Below, piece after piece: positions 44,157 to 54,283 of a DNA stretch of 64,000 nt; position 1 is the first letter of the stretch; every line of letters begins with the position of its first letter. Origin of the DNA: Methylobacterium sp. (lineage in GTDB: Bacteria; Pseudomonadota; Alphaproteobacteria; Rhizobiales; Beijerinckiaceae); the NCBI RefSeq assembly GCF_028290105.1, contig NZ_JAQGKL010000154.1:1-64000 (forward strand), in the 5' to 3' direction. The notes under the pieces are model-generated. The model was not told where the DNA came from. It saw nothing but the letters and a program-made list of their open reading frames with translations, and made no database searches. The position numbers and the translations under genes were made by a program.

Positions 44157-45350
44157 TCAGACGGCCCGCCGCGACACCAGCCCCAGCGCGGCCCCGAGCC
44201 CGGCCATCGCCACCAGCCCCATCACGCCCCAGGCGGGCAGGGCCGCCGCCCAGCCCTCGCTCAGGGCGTTCTGGTAGCCCTCGATGGCCCAGGCGTTGGG
44301 GGTGAGCCAGCCGGCCTCCTGCAGCCAGGGCGGCATCAGGAAGCGGGGCACCATGCTGCCACCCACCGCCGAGAGCAGGAGCACGCCGAAGGTGGCGGCC
44401 AGATGCGCCTGCTGGCGGGTGGCGGAGGCCGCGCAGGCGGCGAGCGCCAGGCCCGCCGCCATGGCGGAGACGAGGAGCGAGGTCAGCAGCCAGGCCGCCC
44501 AATGCGGCCGGATGTCGACGCCGTGCAGGAGGGCGGCGGCGGTGAAGATCAGGCCGGCCTGGACGAGGCCCTGGCCCACCAGGAACAGGAACTTGCCGAG
44601 CACCACCACGCCGAGCCCGCCCGGCCCCGCCATCAGCCGGTCGGCGAGGCCGGATTGGCGCTCGTCGACCAGGGAGAGGGCGCCCTGCATGGCGGCAAAC
44701 AGCAGGAACACCGCGGTGATGGCCCCGGCATAGTAGCTGACGCGGTCGTTGGTGAGCCCGGAGGCGGTGCTGCGCCGCTCCACCAGGGACGCGAAGGCGA
44801 AGGGCTCCTTGCGGGCGCGCTGCTCGGCGAACGCGTCGTTGAGGAAGGCGCGCTCGTCCGGGCCGATCTTGCCCGAGCGCTCCACGTCGGCGACGATCCG
44901 GGCCAGGACCACGTCGGGCAGGGCCTCGTTGAGGACGCGCTGGAGCTGGCCCAGCGCGATCGGCGTCGCCAGGGCCTTGGCGGGGTTCTCGACGAGCACC
45001 ACCGGCTGGCCGGCGCCCGTCGATCCCGCGTCGAGGTCGCCGCGCAGAACCAGGGCGACATCGACCTCGCCGCGCCGCACCGCCGCGACGGCCCCGTCGA
45101 GGTCGGCCGCCGCGAGGTGCCCGACGCGCAAGGACGGGTCGGCTTCGAGCGCCTGCATCAGGCGCTGCGTCGTTGGGGTCCGCGCCAGATCGAGGAGGCC
45201 GAGATGGATGCGGATGCGCTCGCCGAGCGCCCCCGAGAAGATCGCCGCGAAGATCACGAAGATCACGGTCGGCAGCACGAAGGCCATGACCAGGGCGGCG
45301 CGGTCGCGCACCAGCCCCAGCAGCATCACGCGGATAGCGGCCGAGATCAT
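44157..45350 (-). CDS. ABC-2 type transporter permease
   Basis: [63 protein letters not shown], multi-TM C-terminus. Confidence 0.88.
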   Translation of the reverse strand: MISAAIRVMLLGLVRDRAALVMAFVLPTVIFVIFAAIFSGALGERIRIHLGLLDLARTPTTQRLMQALEADPSLRVGHLAAADLDGAVAAVRRGEVDVALVLRGDLDAGSTGAGQPVVLVENPAKALATPIALGQLQRVLNEALPDVVLARIVADVERSGKIGPDERAFLNDAFAEQRARKEPFAFASLVERRSTASGLTNDRVSYYAGAITAVFLLFAAMQGALSLVDERQSGLADRLMAGPGGLGVVVLGKFLFLVGQGLVQAGLIFTAAALLHGVDIRPHWAAWLLTSLLVSAMAAGLALAACAASATRQQAHLAATFGVLLLSAVGGSMVPRFLMPPWLQEAGWLTPNAWAIEGYQNALSEGWAAALPAWGVMGLVAMAGLGAALGLVSRRAV

Positions 45351-46321
45351 GACGCGACGCTCCGGTCCTCGAGCCCGGCCTCTCCCTCCGCGAGGGCCGC
45401 GCGATAGACCGCCTCCAGGCCAGGCGCGCGGATGCGGATCTCCGCGACGGGCACGCCCGCGCTCCGGAGGGCTTCGAGCAGGGCGGCGCCGTCACGCTGG
45501 GGGCCGGCCAGCCGGCTCGCGCGCCAGGTAGAGCCGGTATCCACCGGCTGGAAGCCGGTCCGGCGCAGGTGCGCCCCTGCCGCCGCGTCGGCGGGCTCGG
45601 CGAGGGCCACTTCGTGCTCGGGGGCGTCGGCGCGGATGCGGGCGAGGAGTTCGGACAGGCGCCCTTCCGCGACGATGCGGCCCCGCGCCAGGATCGCGAC
45701 GCGGTCGGCGAGGCGTTCGGCCTCGGCGAAATCGTGGGTGGCGACGAGGAGGGCGGTGCCGGCCTCGCGCAGGCGGCCGAGCACGGCGTGGATCGCCGCG
45801 CGGGCGTGGAGATCCACCCCTTGCGTCGGCTCGTCGAGGAGCACGAGGCGCGGGTGCGCCATCAGGCTGGCGGCGATGTTGACGCGGCGCTGGTAGCCGC
45901 CGGAGAGCAGGCCCACCGGACGCGTCGCCACGTCCGCCAGGGCGCAGAGGTCGAGGCCGGTGGCGACGGCGCCCGCCCGCTCGCGCCGCGCGACCCCGGC
46001 CAGTTGCGCGAAGACGGACAGGTTCTCGGCCACGGAGAGCCGGGGATAGAGGGCGATCTCCTGCGGCACCCAGCCGATGGCCCGGCGCGCGGAGCGGGCG
46101 CGATGGGGATCGTCGCCGTCGATGCGGACATGGCCGGCGCCCGGCGCCAGCCGGCCGGCGACGAGGCGCATCAGGGAGGTCTTACCCGCACCGTTGGGGC
46201 CGAGCAGGGCCAGGGTCTCGCCGGCGCCGAGGACGAGGTCGACGCCCTCCAGCACCCGGGTGCCGCGATAGGCGAGGGCGGCGCCGGCCACCCGCAGGAG
46301 CGGCTCGGGGCGGGCGTTCAC
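45347..46321 (-). CDS. ABC transporter ATP-binding protein
   Basis: Walker [34 protein letters not shown] signature, [19 protein letters not shown]. Confidence 0.93.
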   Translation of the reverse strand: MNARPEPLLRVAGAALAYRGTRVLEGVDLVLGAGETLALLGPNGAGKTSLMRLVAGRLAPGAGHVRIDGDDPHRARSARRAIGWVPQEIALYPRLSVAENLSVFAQLAGVARRERAGAVATGLDLCALADVATRPVGLLSGGYQRRVNIAASLMAHPRLVLLDEPTQGVDLHARAAIHAVLGRLREAGTALLVATHDFAEAERLADRVAILARGRIVAEGRLSELLARIRADAPEHEVALAEPADAAAGAHLRRTGFQPVDTGSTWRASRLAGPQRDGAALLEALRSAGVPVAEIRIRAPGLEAVYRAALAEGEAGLEDRSVAS

Positions 46322-46328
46322 GGCGCGC

Positions 46329-46751
46329 TCAGCGGCGGGGCAGGGCGCGCGACAGGCGGACCCGCACGCCGGCGCCCGGCTCGCGCACGCCAAAGCGCGC
46401 GCGGGCGAAATCCGGGCGGGCCGAGCGGGCCGCGTCCCCGGAGAAGCCGTAGGGTTCGAGGGGCAGGCCGAGGCCGGTCCGGTCGAGGCGCCCGTTGCCG
46501 TTCGTGTCCTGGTAAGCGATCGCCGCGTAGGTGCCGGGCACCACGTCCGCGAAGACGAAGCGCTGGGTGGGGCCACGCGGCGCGGCCTGCTGCCCGTTCC
46601 GGCACTCGGCCTCGGTCAGCCCGTCCTGGCACAGGGCCACGAAGACGAGGCCGCCCGCCTCGATGCCCTCGACCTCCACCGCCACGCTGGCGGCTCGCAC
46701 GTGGCCAGGGCCGAGGAGACAGAAGGCGAGGAGGGCGGGGGCGAAGGCCAC
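46329..46751 (-). CDS. DUF2141 secreted protein
   Basis: Signal peptide; VEVEGIEAGGLVFVALCQ..., FVFADVVPGTYAAIAYQDTNGNGRLDRTGLGLPLEPYGFSGDA. Start uncertain (TTG at 46760 also possible). Confidence 0.83.
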   Translation of the reverse strand: MAFAPALLAFCLLGPGHVRAASVAVEVEGIEAGGLVFVALCQDGLTEAECRNGQQAAPRGPTQRFVFADVVPGTYAAIAYQDTNGNGRLDRTGLGLPLEPYGFSGDAARSARPDFARARFGVREPGAGVRVRLSRALPRR

Positions 46752-46756
46752 GCGCC

Positions 46757-48379
46757 TCAAGTGGCGTCGCCCGAGGCGGCGAGCGGTGCGGTGGTGGGGA
46801 TGCCGGCGCTCGTCGCCGCGACGCGCCCGGCGGAGAGCTCCTCGATCAGGAGGCGGGCGGTGATGCGCGCGCCCTCGTAGATCACCGGCAGGCCTGAGCC
46901 CGGATGGGTGCCGCCGCCGACGAGATAGAGGCCCGGCCCGAAGCGGTTGTGCGGCCGGAAGTAGAGCATCTGCATCAGGTCGTGGGCGAGGTTGAAGGTG
47001 GCGCCCTCGTGCACGAAGAAGTCGTCGCGCCACTCGGTCGGATCGACGATGCGCTCGTAGCGGATGCGCGATTCGATGTCGTCGAGGCCGAGCAGCTTCA
47101 GGCGGTCGAGGACGAGCTGGCGATAGGTGGCGCGCAGGGCCTTCCAGTCGATGTCCGCCTTCAGGTTCGGCACCGGCACCAGCACGTAGAGGCTGGTCTG
47201 GCCGGGGGGAGCCATGCCGCCATCGGTGAAGCCCGCATGCTGCACGTAGAGCGAGGGCTGCATCGGCAGGATGCCGTCGGTGATCTCGCGGATGTTGCGC
47301 GCGTAATCCTCGGACAGCAGGATGGTGTGGTGGCCGAGCGCCTCCGGCATCGGCCCGTCGAGGCCGAGATACAGCATGAAGGTCGAGCAGGAGAGGCGCG
47401 CCTTGTCGATCTTGGCATCGCGCCAGCGCGGCCGGTGCCGTTGGGGCACGAGGTCCTGGATCACCTTGGCGAAGTCGCCGTTGATGACCACCGCGTCGGC
47501 GGGGATCGTCTCGCCGTTGCAGATCACGCCGCTGGCGCGCTTGCCCTCGAACAGCACCCGCTCGACGCCGGCCCCGAGGCGGACATCGACGCCCATCCGG
47601 CGGGCCAGGCCCGCCATCGCTTCCGAGACGGCGCCGCAGCCGCCGACCGGGTGATAGACCCCGTGCTCGTATTCGAGGAACGACAGGATCGTGAACAGGC
47701 TCGGGCAGCGGAACGGCGACATGCCGAGATACTTGGTTTGGAACGCGAAGGCGAGGCGGACGCGGGGATCCTTGAAGTAGCGCTGCAGATCCTTGTCGAC
47801 GCTGCGCCCCGGATGAAGATGGGGCAGGGCGGCGATCATGGCGGGCGAGGCCATGGCGCGCAGGGTGTGGAAGGCCTGCTCCAGCACCGGCTTGAAGAAC
47901 TTCAGCTTGACCCGGTTGTCGGCGAAGAACTTGCGGACGTTCTTGGCGTCCTCGGGGGCGATGCGCGCCACCTCGGCCTCGAGCCGGTCCATGTCGTTGG
48001 TGGCGCGGATCTCGCCCGAGATCCCGTCCTTCCCCTCGAACACGAGGTGGTATTGCGGATCGAGGCGTTCGAGCTTGACGTGGTCCTCGAGGCGCTCGCC
48101 GCAGGTCTCGAAGATGTCCGCGAGAATCTGGGGATAGAGGAAGAAGGTCGGCCCGATGTCGAAGCGGTAGCCGCCGGGGGCCTCCACGGTCTTGGTGCGC
48201 CCACCCACCGCCGGATCCTTCTCCAGCAGCGTGACGTGGACCCCGGCGCGGGCCAGGAGAAGCGCGGTGGCAAGGCCGCCGGGACCGGCACCGACGATGA
48301 TGACCCGGCGTCCGGACAGGGTCCGCAGGCCGTCCCGTGACTGCAACAACGCTCGCGACTCCTTCGTCAGTGCCCTCAT
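46757..48379 (-). CDS. Phytoene/diapophytoene desaturase family (CrtI/CrtN-like)
   Basis: VIIVGAGPGGLATALLLARAGVHVTLLEKDPAVGGRTKTVEAPGGYRFDIGPTFFLYPQI; C-terminal GLYLVGGGTHPGSGLPVIYEGARITARLL. Confidence 0.9.
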   Translation of the reverse strand: MRALTKESRALLQSRDGLRTLSGRRVIIVGAGPGGLATALLLARAGVHVTLLEKDPAVGGRTKTVEAPGGYRFDIGPTFFLYPQILADIFETCGERLEDHVKLERLDPQYHLVFEGKDGISGEIRATNDMDRLEAEVARIAPEDAKNVRKFFADNRVKLKFFKPVLEQAFHTLRAMASPAMIAALPHLHPGRSVDKDLQRYFKDPRVRLAFAFQTKYLGMSPFRCPSLFTILSFLEYEHGVYHPVGGCGAVSEAMAGLARRMGVDVRLGAGVERVLFEGKRASGVICNGETIPADAVVINGDFAKVIQDLVPQRHRPRWRDAKIDKARLSCSTFMLYLGLDGPMPEALGHHTILLSEDYARNIREITDGILPMQPSLYVQHAGFTDGGMAPPGQTSLYVLVPVPNLKADIDWKALRATYRQLVLDRLKLLGLDDIESRIRYERIVDPTEWRDDFFVHEGATFNLAHDLMQMLYFRPHNRFGPGLYLVGGGTHPGSGLPVIYEGARITARLLIEELSAGRVAATSAGIPTTAPLAASGDAT

Positions 48380-48518
48380 CCCGAAGCGCATGTGGCGCGG
48401 AACGCTGGTCCGTCCAGGCCTCGGGGCCCGTGCGCGTAATCTTGACCGTAGCGGCGCGGGCGACAATGGGGGCGCAATGTCGCGCGTATTGCGGGACCGC
48501 GCGGAAACGTGCCGCGCA

Positions 48519-49367
48519 TCAGCGGGAAGCCGCGAGGTGGTGCAACGCGATGGCGCCCGCGGTCGCGACGTTGAGGGAATCGAAATCCGGCGCCATCGGG
48601 ATGCGCAGGGTGCGCAGGCGCGCCATCAGGGCGGGCGCGAGGCCTGGGCCCTCGGTCCCGAGGATGAGCAGGGTCCGGGACGGGGCGCTGAGGGCGGAGA
48701 GCGTCTCGGCGCCGCTCGGACTCAGCGCCAGGGGGACCAGTTCGTGGCGGGCCGCATGGGCCAGGATCGCGTCGGCATCCGCGAGACGCCGGAACGGCAC
48801 CGTCAGCGCCGCGCCGGCCGAGACCCGGATCGCCTTGCGGTAGAGCGGGTCGCAGGTGGCCGCGTCGAGGAGCACCGCGTCGGCCCCGAAGGCGGCGGCG
48901 TTGCGAAACAGGCCCCCGACATTGTCGTGGTTGGTCAGGCCGACGAGGCCGACCACGAGGGCCGGCCCGGGGGCGGCGGGCAAATCCGGCTCCGTCTCGG
49001 CACCGCGCAGGCCGACGGCGAGGACGCCGCGATGGATCGGAAAGCCGGTGATCGCGCTCATCACCGGCTTCGACGCGCAGAAGACCGGCACGTCGGCGGG
49101 CAGCCGGGCGAGGGGTTCGCTCAAAGCGTCCAGGCGCTCCGGCGCGAGCAGGACCGATTGGAGGCCGAACCGGGCCCGGCCCGAGAGCATGACACGCAGG
49201 GTGACCTCGCCCTCGACGATGAACCGCCCTTCGCGCCCGACGAGGTCGCGCTCGCGCATCGCCGTGTAGGGCGCGAGGCGCGGGTCCGCCGGGTCGTCGA
49301 TGGGAACCGCCGAGAACGTCACCAGGGGGATCGCGAAGGGGGCGTCAGGGGGTCGCCGGACGTCCAC
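48519..49367 (-). CDS. TrmH/SpoU family RNA methyltransferase
   Basis: VVGLVGLTNHDNVGGLFRNAAAFGADAVLLDAATCDPLYRKAIRVSAGAAL, LILGTEGPGL, IPMAPDFDSLNVATAGAIALHHL. Confidence 0.92.
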   Translation of the reverse strand: MDVRRPPDAPFAIPLVTFSAVPIDDPADPRLAPYTAMRERDLVGREGRFIVEGEVTLRVMLSGRARFGLQSVLLAPERLDALSEPLARLPADVPVFCASKPVMSAITGFPIHRGVLAVGLRGAETEPDLPAAPGPALVVGLVGLTNHDNVGGLFRNAAAFGADAVLLDAATCDPLYRKAIRVSAGAALTVPFRRLADADAILAHAARHELVPLALSPSGAETLSALSAPSRTLLILGTEGPGLAPALMARLRTLRIPMAPDFDSLNVATAGAIALHHLAASR

Positions 49368-49824
49368 CCATGCGCACCGCGAGGGGATCGGCCTCGGCCT
49401 TGGTCGGCACCTTCACCAGGGCCTCGCCGTCGAGCACGACCTCCCCGGCCACGGAGCAGGTGCATTTGAGGCGCGCGCGGCGGCGCTCGGGGACCAGCTC
49501 GGCCACCTCGACGGTGACCTCGACCGTGTCGCCGATGCGCACGGGCGCGCGGAAGTTCAGGGTCTGGCTGATGTAGACCGCGCCCGGGCCGGGCAGCCGG
49601 GTGCCGAGCACCGCCGAGATCAGGCCGGCGGTGTAGAGGCCGTGGGCGATGCGGGTGCCGAAGGGGGTGCGCGCCGCGAAATGCTCGGAGAGGTGGATCG
49701 GGTTGCGGTCGCCGGTGATCTCGGCAAAGCCCACCACGTCGGAGGAGGCGATGACCTTGTTCAGCGTCTCGGACAGGCCGACTTCGAGATCCTCGAAGTA
49801 CAGGACGCGCAGTTCGGGCATCAT
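49345..49824 (-). CDS. MaoC-like dehydratase
   Basis: VVGFAEITGDRNPIHLSEHFAARTPFGTRIAHGLYTAGLISAVLG. Confidence 0.93.
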   Translation of the reverse strand: MMPELRVLYFEDLEVGLSETLNKVIASSDVVGFAEITGDRNPIHLSEHFAARTPFGTRIAHGLYTAGLISAVLGTRLPGPGAVYISQTLNFRAPVRIGDTVEVTVEVAELVPERRRARLKCTCSVAGEVVLDGEALVKVPTKAEADPLAVRMGGRPATP

Positions 49825-50083
49825 GGGCGGCTTCCCTCCGACGTCGGGCGTTGATTTCGGTTCGTCGCACGCGACATTTCGCGCGGCTGGCCTTCCGCCT
49901 CGCACAGGCAGCGGGTCAAATCCAGTATCGGCGCCCTGAAAAGCACAAGGGCGCAAGGCGGGAGTGCGTGAGGCGGGCCTCGACAGCCGGCCGCCTCCCG
50001 CGCCAAGGAGATCGCCACCGCGCGGCGTGATTCCCGATGCCGCGCGGACGTTCCGCCCGAACCAAGGTCGAGCCGTACCCCCC

Positions 50084-50698
50084 GTGTCCACCACCCCCTC
50101 TGCCACCCTGCGCCCGGTGGTCGCCCGCGTCGCCGGGCTGAACCTGGCCTATTTCGGCATCGAGATCAGCGTCGCCCTGGCGATCGGCTCGCTGGCGCTC
50201 ATCGCCGACAGCCTCGACTTCCTCGAGGACGCGGCCATCAACCTGCTGATCTTCGCCGGGATCGGCTGGAGCGTGCGCAACCGGGCCCGCCTCGGGGGCG
50301 TGCTGGCCCTCATCCTGCTGCTGCCGGCCCTCGCCACCGCCTACGCGGCCTGGGCCAAGTTCGCCACGATGGCGGCGCCGGCCCCGATTCCTCTCACGCT
50401 CACGGGACTGGGGGCGCTGGCCGTCAACCTCACCTGCGCGATGATGCTGGCCCGCCATCGCGCGGGCGGCGGCAGCCTGACCCGGGCGGCCTACCTGTCC
50501 GCCCGCAACGACGCCTTCGCCAACCTCGCCATCATCGCCGCCGGCATCGCCACCGCCCTGACCCTGTCCGCCTGGCCCGACCTCATCGCGGCGGCCGGTA
50601 TCGCCATCCTCAACGCGGATTCGGCGGGGGACATCCTGCGGGCGGCCCGGGCGGAGTGGCGCGCGGCCAAGGCCCTGCCCGAGCCCCCCACGCCTTAA
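50084..50698 (+). CDS. Cation transporter (CDF-like)
   Basis: GIEISVALAIGSLALIADSLDFLEDAAINLLIF, AAYLSARNDAFANLAIIAAGI; GTG start. Confidence 0.8.
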   Translation: MSTTPSATLRPVVARVAGLNLAYFGIEISVALAIGSLALIADSLDFLEDAAINLLIFAGIGWSVRNRARLGGVLALILLLPALATAYAAWAKFATMAAPAPIPLTLTGLGALAVNLTCAMMLARHRAGGGSLTRAAYLSARNDAFANLAIIAAGIATALTLSAWPDLIAAAGIAILNADSAGDILRAARAEWRAAKALPEPPTP

Positions 50699-50731
50699 GC
50701 GAATTTCCGTCAGCGACTTCGAGCGGCATCC

Positions 50732-51577
50732 ATGCGCCTGTTCCCGATCTCCGACCTCCACCTGGAACGCCGTCGCCTCGACGTCATCCCGCGCCCGACG
50801 GAGGCCTTCGACGTGCTGGTCTGCCCCGGCGACCTGCACGAGGGCCGGCCCGAATCCGGCCTCGCGGCGCTGCTGGCCCTGGCGCAGGGGCGTCCGATCG
50901 TGCTGGTGCCGGGCAATCACGAGCATTACGCCCCCACCGGAGACGGGCGCACCGCCCCCGAACTCCTCGCCGCCCTGGAGACGGAGGTCTCGCGGCTGAA
51001 CGGGGCGGGGGCGGCGATCCACCTGCTCCAGAGGGGTTCGGCCATCGTGCTCGATGGCGTGCGCTTCGTCGGCACCACCCTGTGGAGCGACTGGTCCCTG
51101 GCCGGGCGCTGGCTCGACGGGACGGTGCCCGACGCTCCGGAAGACCCCGTCGCCTATGCGGCCGCGCGGATGACCGACCCGGTCACCGGCTCGCGCGAAT
51201 TCCGGGGCTCGATCCGCAACGGGGACGGCACGGTCTGGTCGCCCGCCGACGCGATGGCGGCCCATGCGCGGGAGCGGGCCGGCCTGATCGCCGCCCTGTC
51301 GCGGCCCCATGACGGCCCGACCGTCTGCGTCACGCACCATCCGGCGAGCCCGCGCGCGGCGGACGCGTTCCGCCACGCCCCCGGCGTGCCCTGGTGGCTG
51401 CCGGCCTTCTATGCGACCACGGTGCTGGAGGACCTGCCCGACGCGGCCCGGCCGGACCTCTGGGTCTCGGGGCACTTCCACGCGGGACACGACCTGCGGG
51501 TCGGCCGCACCCGCTGGGTCGCCAACCCGGTGGAGGGGCGGGACTTCTCGGCCGATCACATTCTCACGATCGATTGA
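50732..51577 (+). CDS. Metallophosphoesterase
   Basis: LFPISDLHLERR, VCPGDLHEG, VLVPGNHEHYA, VCVTHHPASPRA, WVSGHFHAGHDLRVG. Confidence 0.92.
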   Translation: MRLFPISDLHLERRRLDVIPRPTEAFDVLVCPGDLHEGRPESGLAALLALAQGRPIVLVPGNHEHYAPTGDGRTAPELLAALETEVSRLNGAGAAIHLLQRGSAIVLDGVRFVGTTLWSDWSLAGRWLDGTVPDAPEDPVAYAAARMTDPVTGSREFRGSIRNGDGTVWSPADAMAAHARERAGLIAALSRPHDGPTVCVTHHPASPRAADAFRHAPGVPWWLPAFYATTVLEDLPDAARPDLWVSGHFHAGHDLRVGRTRWVANPVEGRDFSADHILTID

Positions 51578-51631
51578 GACCGGAGCCGAGCGGGCCGCGT
51601 ACATGTCCTGAAGTCTTGCCGGAGATCCTTC

Positions 51632-51853
51632 ATGAACGCCTTCATCGCCGTCGTCCTCGTCTGCGCCAACGGCATCCCGATCGAGGCCTGCACCGACGAC
51701 AAGGCGAGCGAAGTCCGCAAGGTCCGCGTCGCCAACGAACTCGGCTGCACCAACGGCTGGCAGGAGATCATCGCCCGCACGGACCTGCGCGACGAGGTCG
51801 GCAAGACGAGCTACCTCAAGACCGAATGCCGCCGGGTGAAGCAGGCGGACTGA
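51632..51853 (+). CDS. Small hypothetical Cys-containing protein
   Basis: MNAFIAVVLVCANGIPIEACTDDKASEVRKVRVANELGCTNGWQEIIARTDLRDEVGKTSYLKTECRRVKQAD; coherent small ORF. Confidence 0.55.
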   Translation: MNAFIAVVLVCANGIPIEACTDDKASEVRKVRVANELGCTNGWQEIIARTDLRDEVGKTSYLKTECRRVKQAD

Positions 51854-51877
51854 CCGGCCGGTATCGGCCTCGCCCCG

Positions 51878-52264
51878 CTACTTCTCATACTTGATGTAGG
51901 CGAATCGCGGATCGGTGGGGGTGCCCTCCAGCGCGCCGCCCTCCGCGCCGGGCTGCCAGCCGACCACCTCCTCGATCTTGGAGGCGAGCGCGAAGTCCTT
52001 CTCGGTAACGCCCTTGGCCGCGTGGTTGGTCAGGCGCACCTCGACCCAGGCATAGGACGCGGTGATGTCCGGGTGGTGCCAGGCGGCCTCCGCCAGGTGC
52101 CCCACCGTGTTGATGACCATCAGCGTGCCCTTCCAGCCGGCCGTCTTGTAGGTGCGCTTGATCCAGCCCTCCTCCAGGCGCCAGGCCGGTAGGTCCTGCG
52201 CCAACCGCGCCGTAATGGTGGCGTCGTCGAGCACGTCGTCGCGTGTGCCGGCCATGATCGTCAT
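51878..52264 (-). CDS. Pterin-4a-carbinolamine dehydratase family protein
   Basis: WIKRTYKTAGWKGTLMVINTVGHLAEAAWHHPDITASYAWVEVRLTNHAAKGVTEKDFALASKIEEV. Confidence 0.88.
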   Translation of the reverse strand: MTIMAGTRDDVLDDATITARLAQDLPAWRLEEGWIKRTYKTAGWKGTLMVINTVGHLAEAAWHHPDITASYAWVEVRLTNHAAKGVTEKDFALASKIEEVVGWQPGAEGGALEGTPTDPRFAYIKYEK

Positions 52265-52494
52265 CCTCCCCGAAAGTGCGCTGAAGCGTGCGCCGGGTTC
52301 CGGGCCCGTGCAAGCGGGCCTGACCTTTGCAAGCCACCCAAGCGGCAGCGACCATCAGCCACCCGCCCCACGCGACGCCTTGCCGAATCGTCCTGTGGAC
52401 GCCCCAGGCCCGACCTCCTATGAAGGGGTCCAACCGACGCCGGCCTTCACGGGGCGATCCGAGCGTCCGACGTCGAATCCAGGGAGTGTGCCCC

Positions 52495-53502
52495 ATGCTG
52501 TCACGGCGCGGATTGCTCGCGACGGCGGCACTGTTGCCCCTGCCCGGATTGTCTCTGTCCTTGGGTCTGGCACGGCCGGCACGGGCGGCGGCCCCGACGA
52601 TCCGGGTCGGCAGCCTGCCCTTCGGCACGGTCTCTTGGGAGGCGGCCGTGATCAAGGCGCGCGGCCTCGACACCGCCAACGGCTTCACCCTCGACGTCGT
52701 CAAGCTCGCCGGCAACGATGCGGCGCGGATCGCCTTCCTCGGCGCCCAGGTCGACACCATCGTTGGCGACCTGCTCTGGGCGGCGCGCCTCGGCAACGAG
52801 GGCCGCGCGATCCGCTTCTTTCCCTACTCCACCACCGAAGGATCGCTGATGGTGCCGGGCGACAGCCCGATCCGGACCCTGGCCGACCTCAAGGGCAAGC
52901 GCCTCGGCGTCGCCGGAGGCCCCCTCGACAAGAACTGGCTTCTCCTGAAGGCGCAGGCCCGGGACGCCGCCGGCATCGACCTCGAGACCCAGGCGACCCT
53001 CGCCTTCGGGGCACCGCCGCTCCTGGCGCTCAAGCTCGAGCAGGGCGAACTCGATGCCGGGCTCCTGTACTGGACCTACTGCGCCCGCCTGGAGCCCAAG
53101 GGCTTCCGCCGGCTGATCGGCTCGGACGACATCATGCGCGCCTTCGGCGCCACCGGCTCGATGGCGCTGATCGGCTACCTCCTCGACGCCGAGACCCTGC
53201 GGGACAAGCCCGAGGCGGTGGCGGGCTTCGCCCGCGCCTCCAAGGCCGCCAAGGAGGCGCTCGCCAACGACGCCTCCGCCTGGGACGTGGTGCGCCCGCT
53301 GATGGCAGTCGAGGACGAAGCGACCTTCCTGGCCCTGAAGCGCGACTTCCTGGCCGGCATCCCGCGCCGTCCGCTCGCCAGCGAGCGCGGCGACGGCGAG
53401 AAGCTGTTCGCCGTCATGGCCCGGCTCGGGGGCGAACGCCTCGTCGGGGCGGGCTCCACGCTGCCGCCGGGCCTCTACTTCGACGGCAGCGGAAATGGCT
53501 GA
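52495..53502 (+). CDS. ABC transporter substrate-binding protein (NitT/TauT-like)
   Basis: Twin-Arg-like N-terminus MLSRRGLLATAALL, IRVGSLPFGTVSWEAAVIKARGLDTANGFTLDVVKLAGNDAARIAFLGAQVDTIVGDLLWAAR. Confidence 0.85.
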   Translation: MLSRRGLLATAALLPLPGLSLSLGLARPARAAAPTIRVGSLPFGTVSWEAAVIKARGLDTANGFTLDVVKLAGNDAARIAFLGAQVDTIVGDLLWAARLGNEGRAIRFFPYSTTEGSLMVPGDSPIRTLADLKGKRLGVAGGPLDKNWLLLKAQARDAAGIDLETQATLAFGAPPLLALKLEQGELDAGLLYWTYCARLEPKGFRRLIGSDDIMRAFGATGSMALIGYLLDAETLRDKPEAVAGFARASKAAKEALANDASAWDVVRPLMAVEDEATFLALKRDFLAGIPRRPLASERGDGEKLFAVMARLGGERLVGAGSTLPPGLYFDGSGNG

Positions 53503-53545
53503 AGCGCAGCCGCGCTCGCACGCGCCGTCCTTGACGCCCTGAACC

Positions 53546-54283
53546 ATGGGCTTTGCCACCCGTCTCGTCTCGGTGCTGGTGCTGCTCGCCGGCTGGCAGG
53601 TCGCGGCCTCGGCCGCCGGCTCCCGGCTGCTGCCGGCGCCCCTGGCGATCCTCGGCTTCATCGCGCGGGAATCCGCGACCGGCGATCTGTGGTGGAATGT
53701 CGGGATCACGCTGACGCGGGTCGGCATCTCCTTTCTCCTGGCGATGACCCTCGGCGTGCTGCTCGGCATCGCGCTCGGGCGCTCGCGCCGGCTCAACCTC
53801 GTCCTCGACACGCCGCTCCTCATCCTCCTGAACACGCCGGCCCTGGTGATCACGGTGCTGGCCTACATCTGGGTCGGGCTGAACGAGGCGGCGGCGATCG
53901 TCGCCGTGGTGCTGAACAAGCTGCCGAACGTGGCGGTGATCCTGCGCGAAGGGGCGCGCGGCCTCGATCCGCAGCTGGAGGAGATGGCCCGCACCTACCG
54001 CTTCGACCGCCGCACCTGGATCGCGCACGTGCTGGTGCCGCAATTGCAGCCCTTCGCGGTGGCGGCGGCGCGCTCGGGCCTGTCGCTCGCCTGGAAAATC
54101 GTGCTGGTGATCGAGCTGCTCGGGCGCCCGAACGGGGTCGGCTTCGCCATCAACTACTACTTCGTCCAGAGCCTGAACGTGGCGGCGATTCTCGGCTACA
54201 GCCTCGTCTTCATGAGCGTCATGATCGCCATCGACATCCTCATCCTGCAGCGGCTCGAGGCCTATGTCCGACGCTGGCGCTGA
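53546..54283 (+). CDS. ABC transporter permease (SsuC/TauC-like)
   Basis: GITLTRVGISFLLAMTLGVLLGIALGRSRRLNLVLDTPLLILLNTPALVITVLAYIWVGLNEAAAIVAVVLNKLPNVAVILREGARGLD. Confidence 0.9.
   Translation: MGFATRLVSVLVLLAGWQVAASAAGSRLLPAPLAILGFIARESATGDLWWNVGITLTRVGISFLLAMTLGVLLGIALGRSRRLNLVLDTPLLILLNTPALVITVLAYIWVGLNEAAAIVAVVLNKLPNVAVILREGARGLDPQLEEMARTYRFDRRTWIAHVLVPQLQPFAVAAARSGLSLAWKIVLVIELLGRPNGVGFAINYYFVQSLNVAAILGYSLVFMSVMIAIDILILQRLEAYVRRWR

Noticed and set aside
42604-44277. 557-aa plus-strand ORF over the CrtN-like gene
   Set aside because: Antisense shadow; sense strand has clear FAD-binding and carotenoid desaturase motifs.
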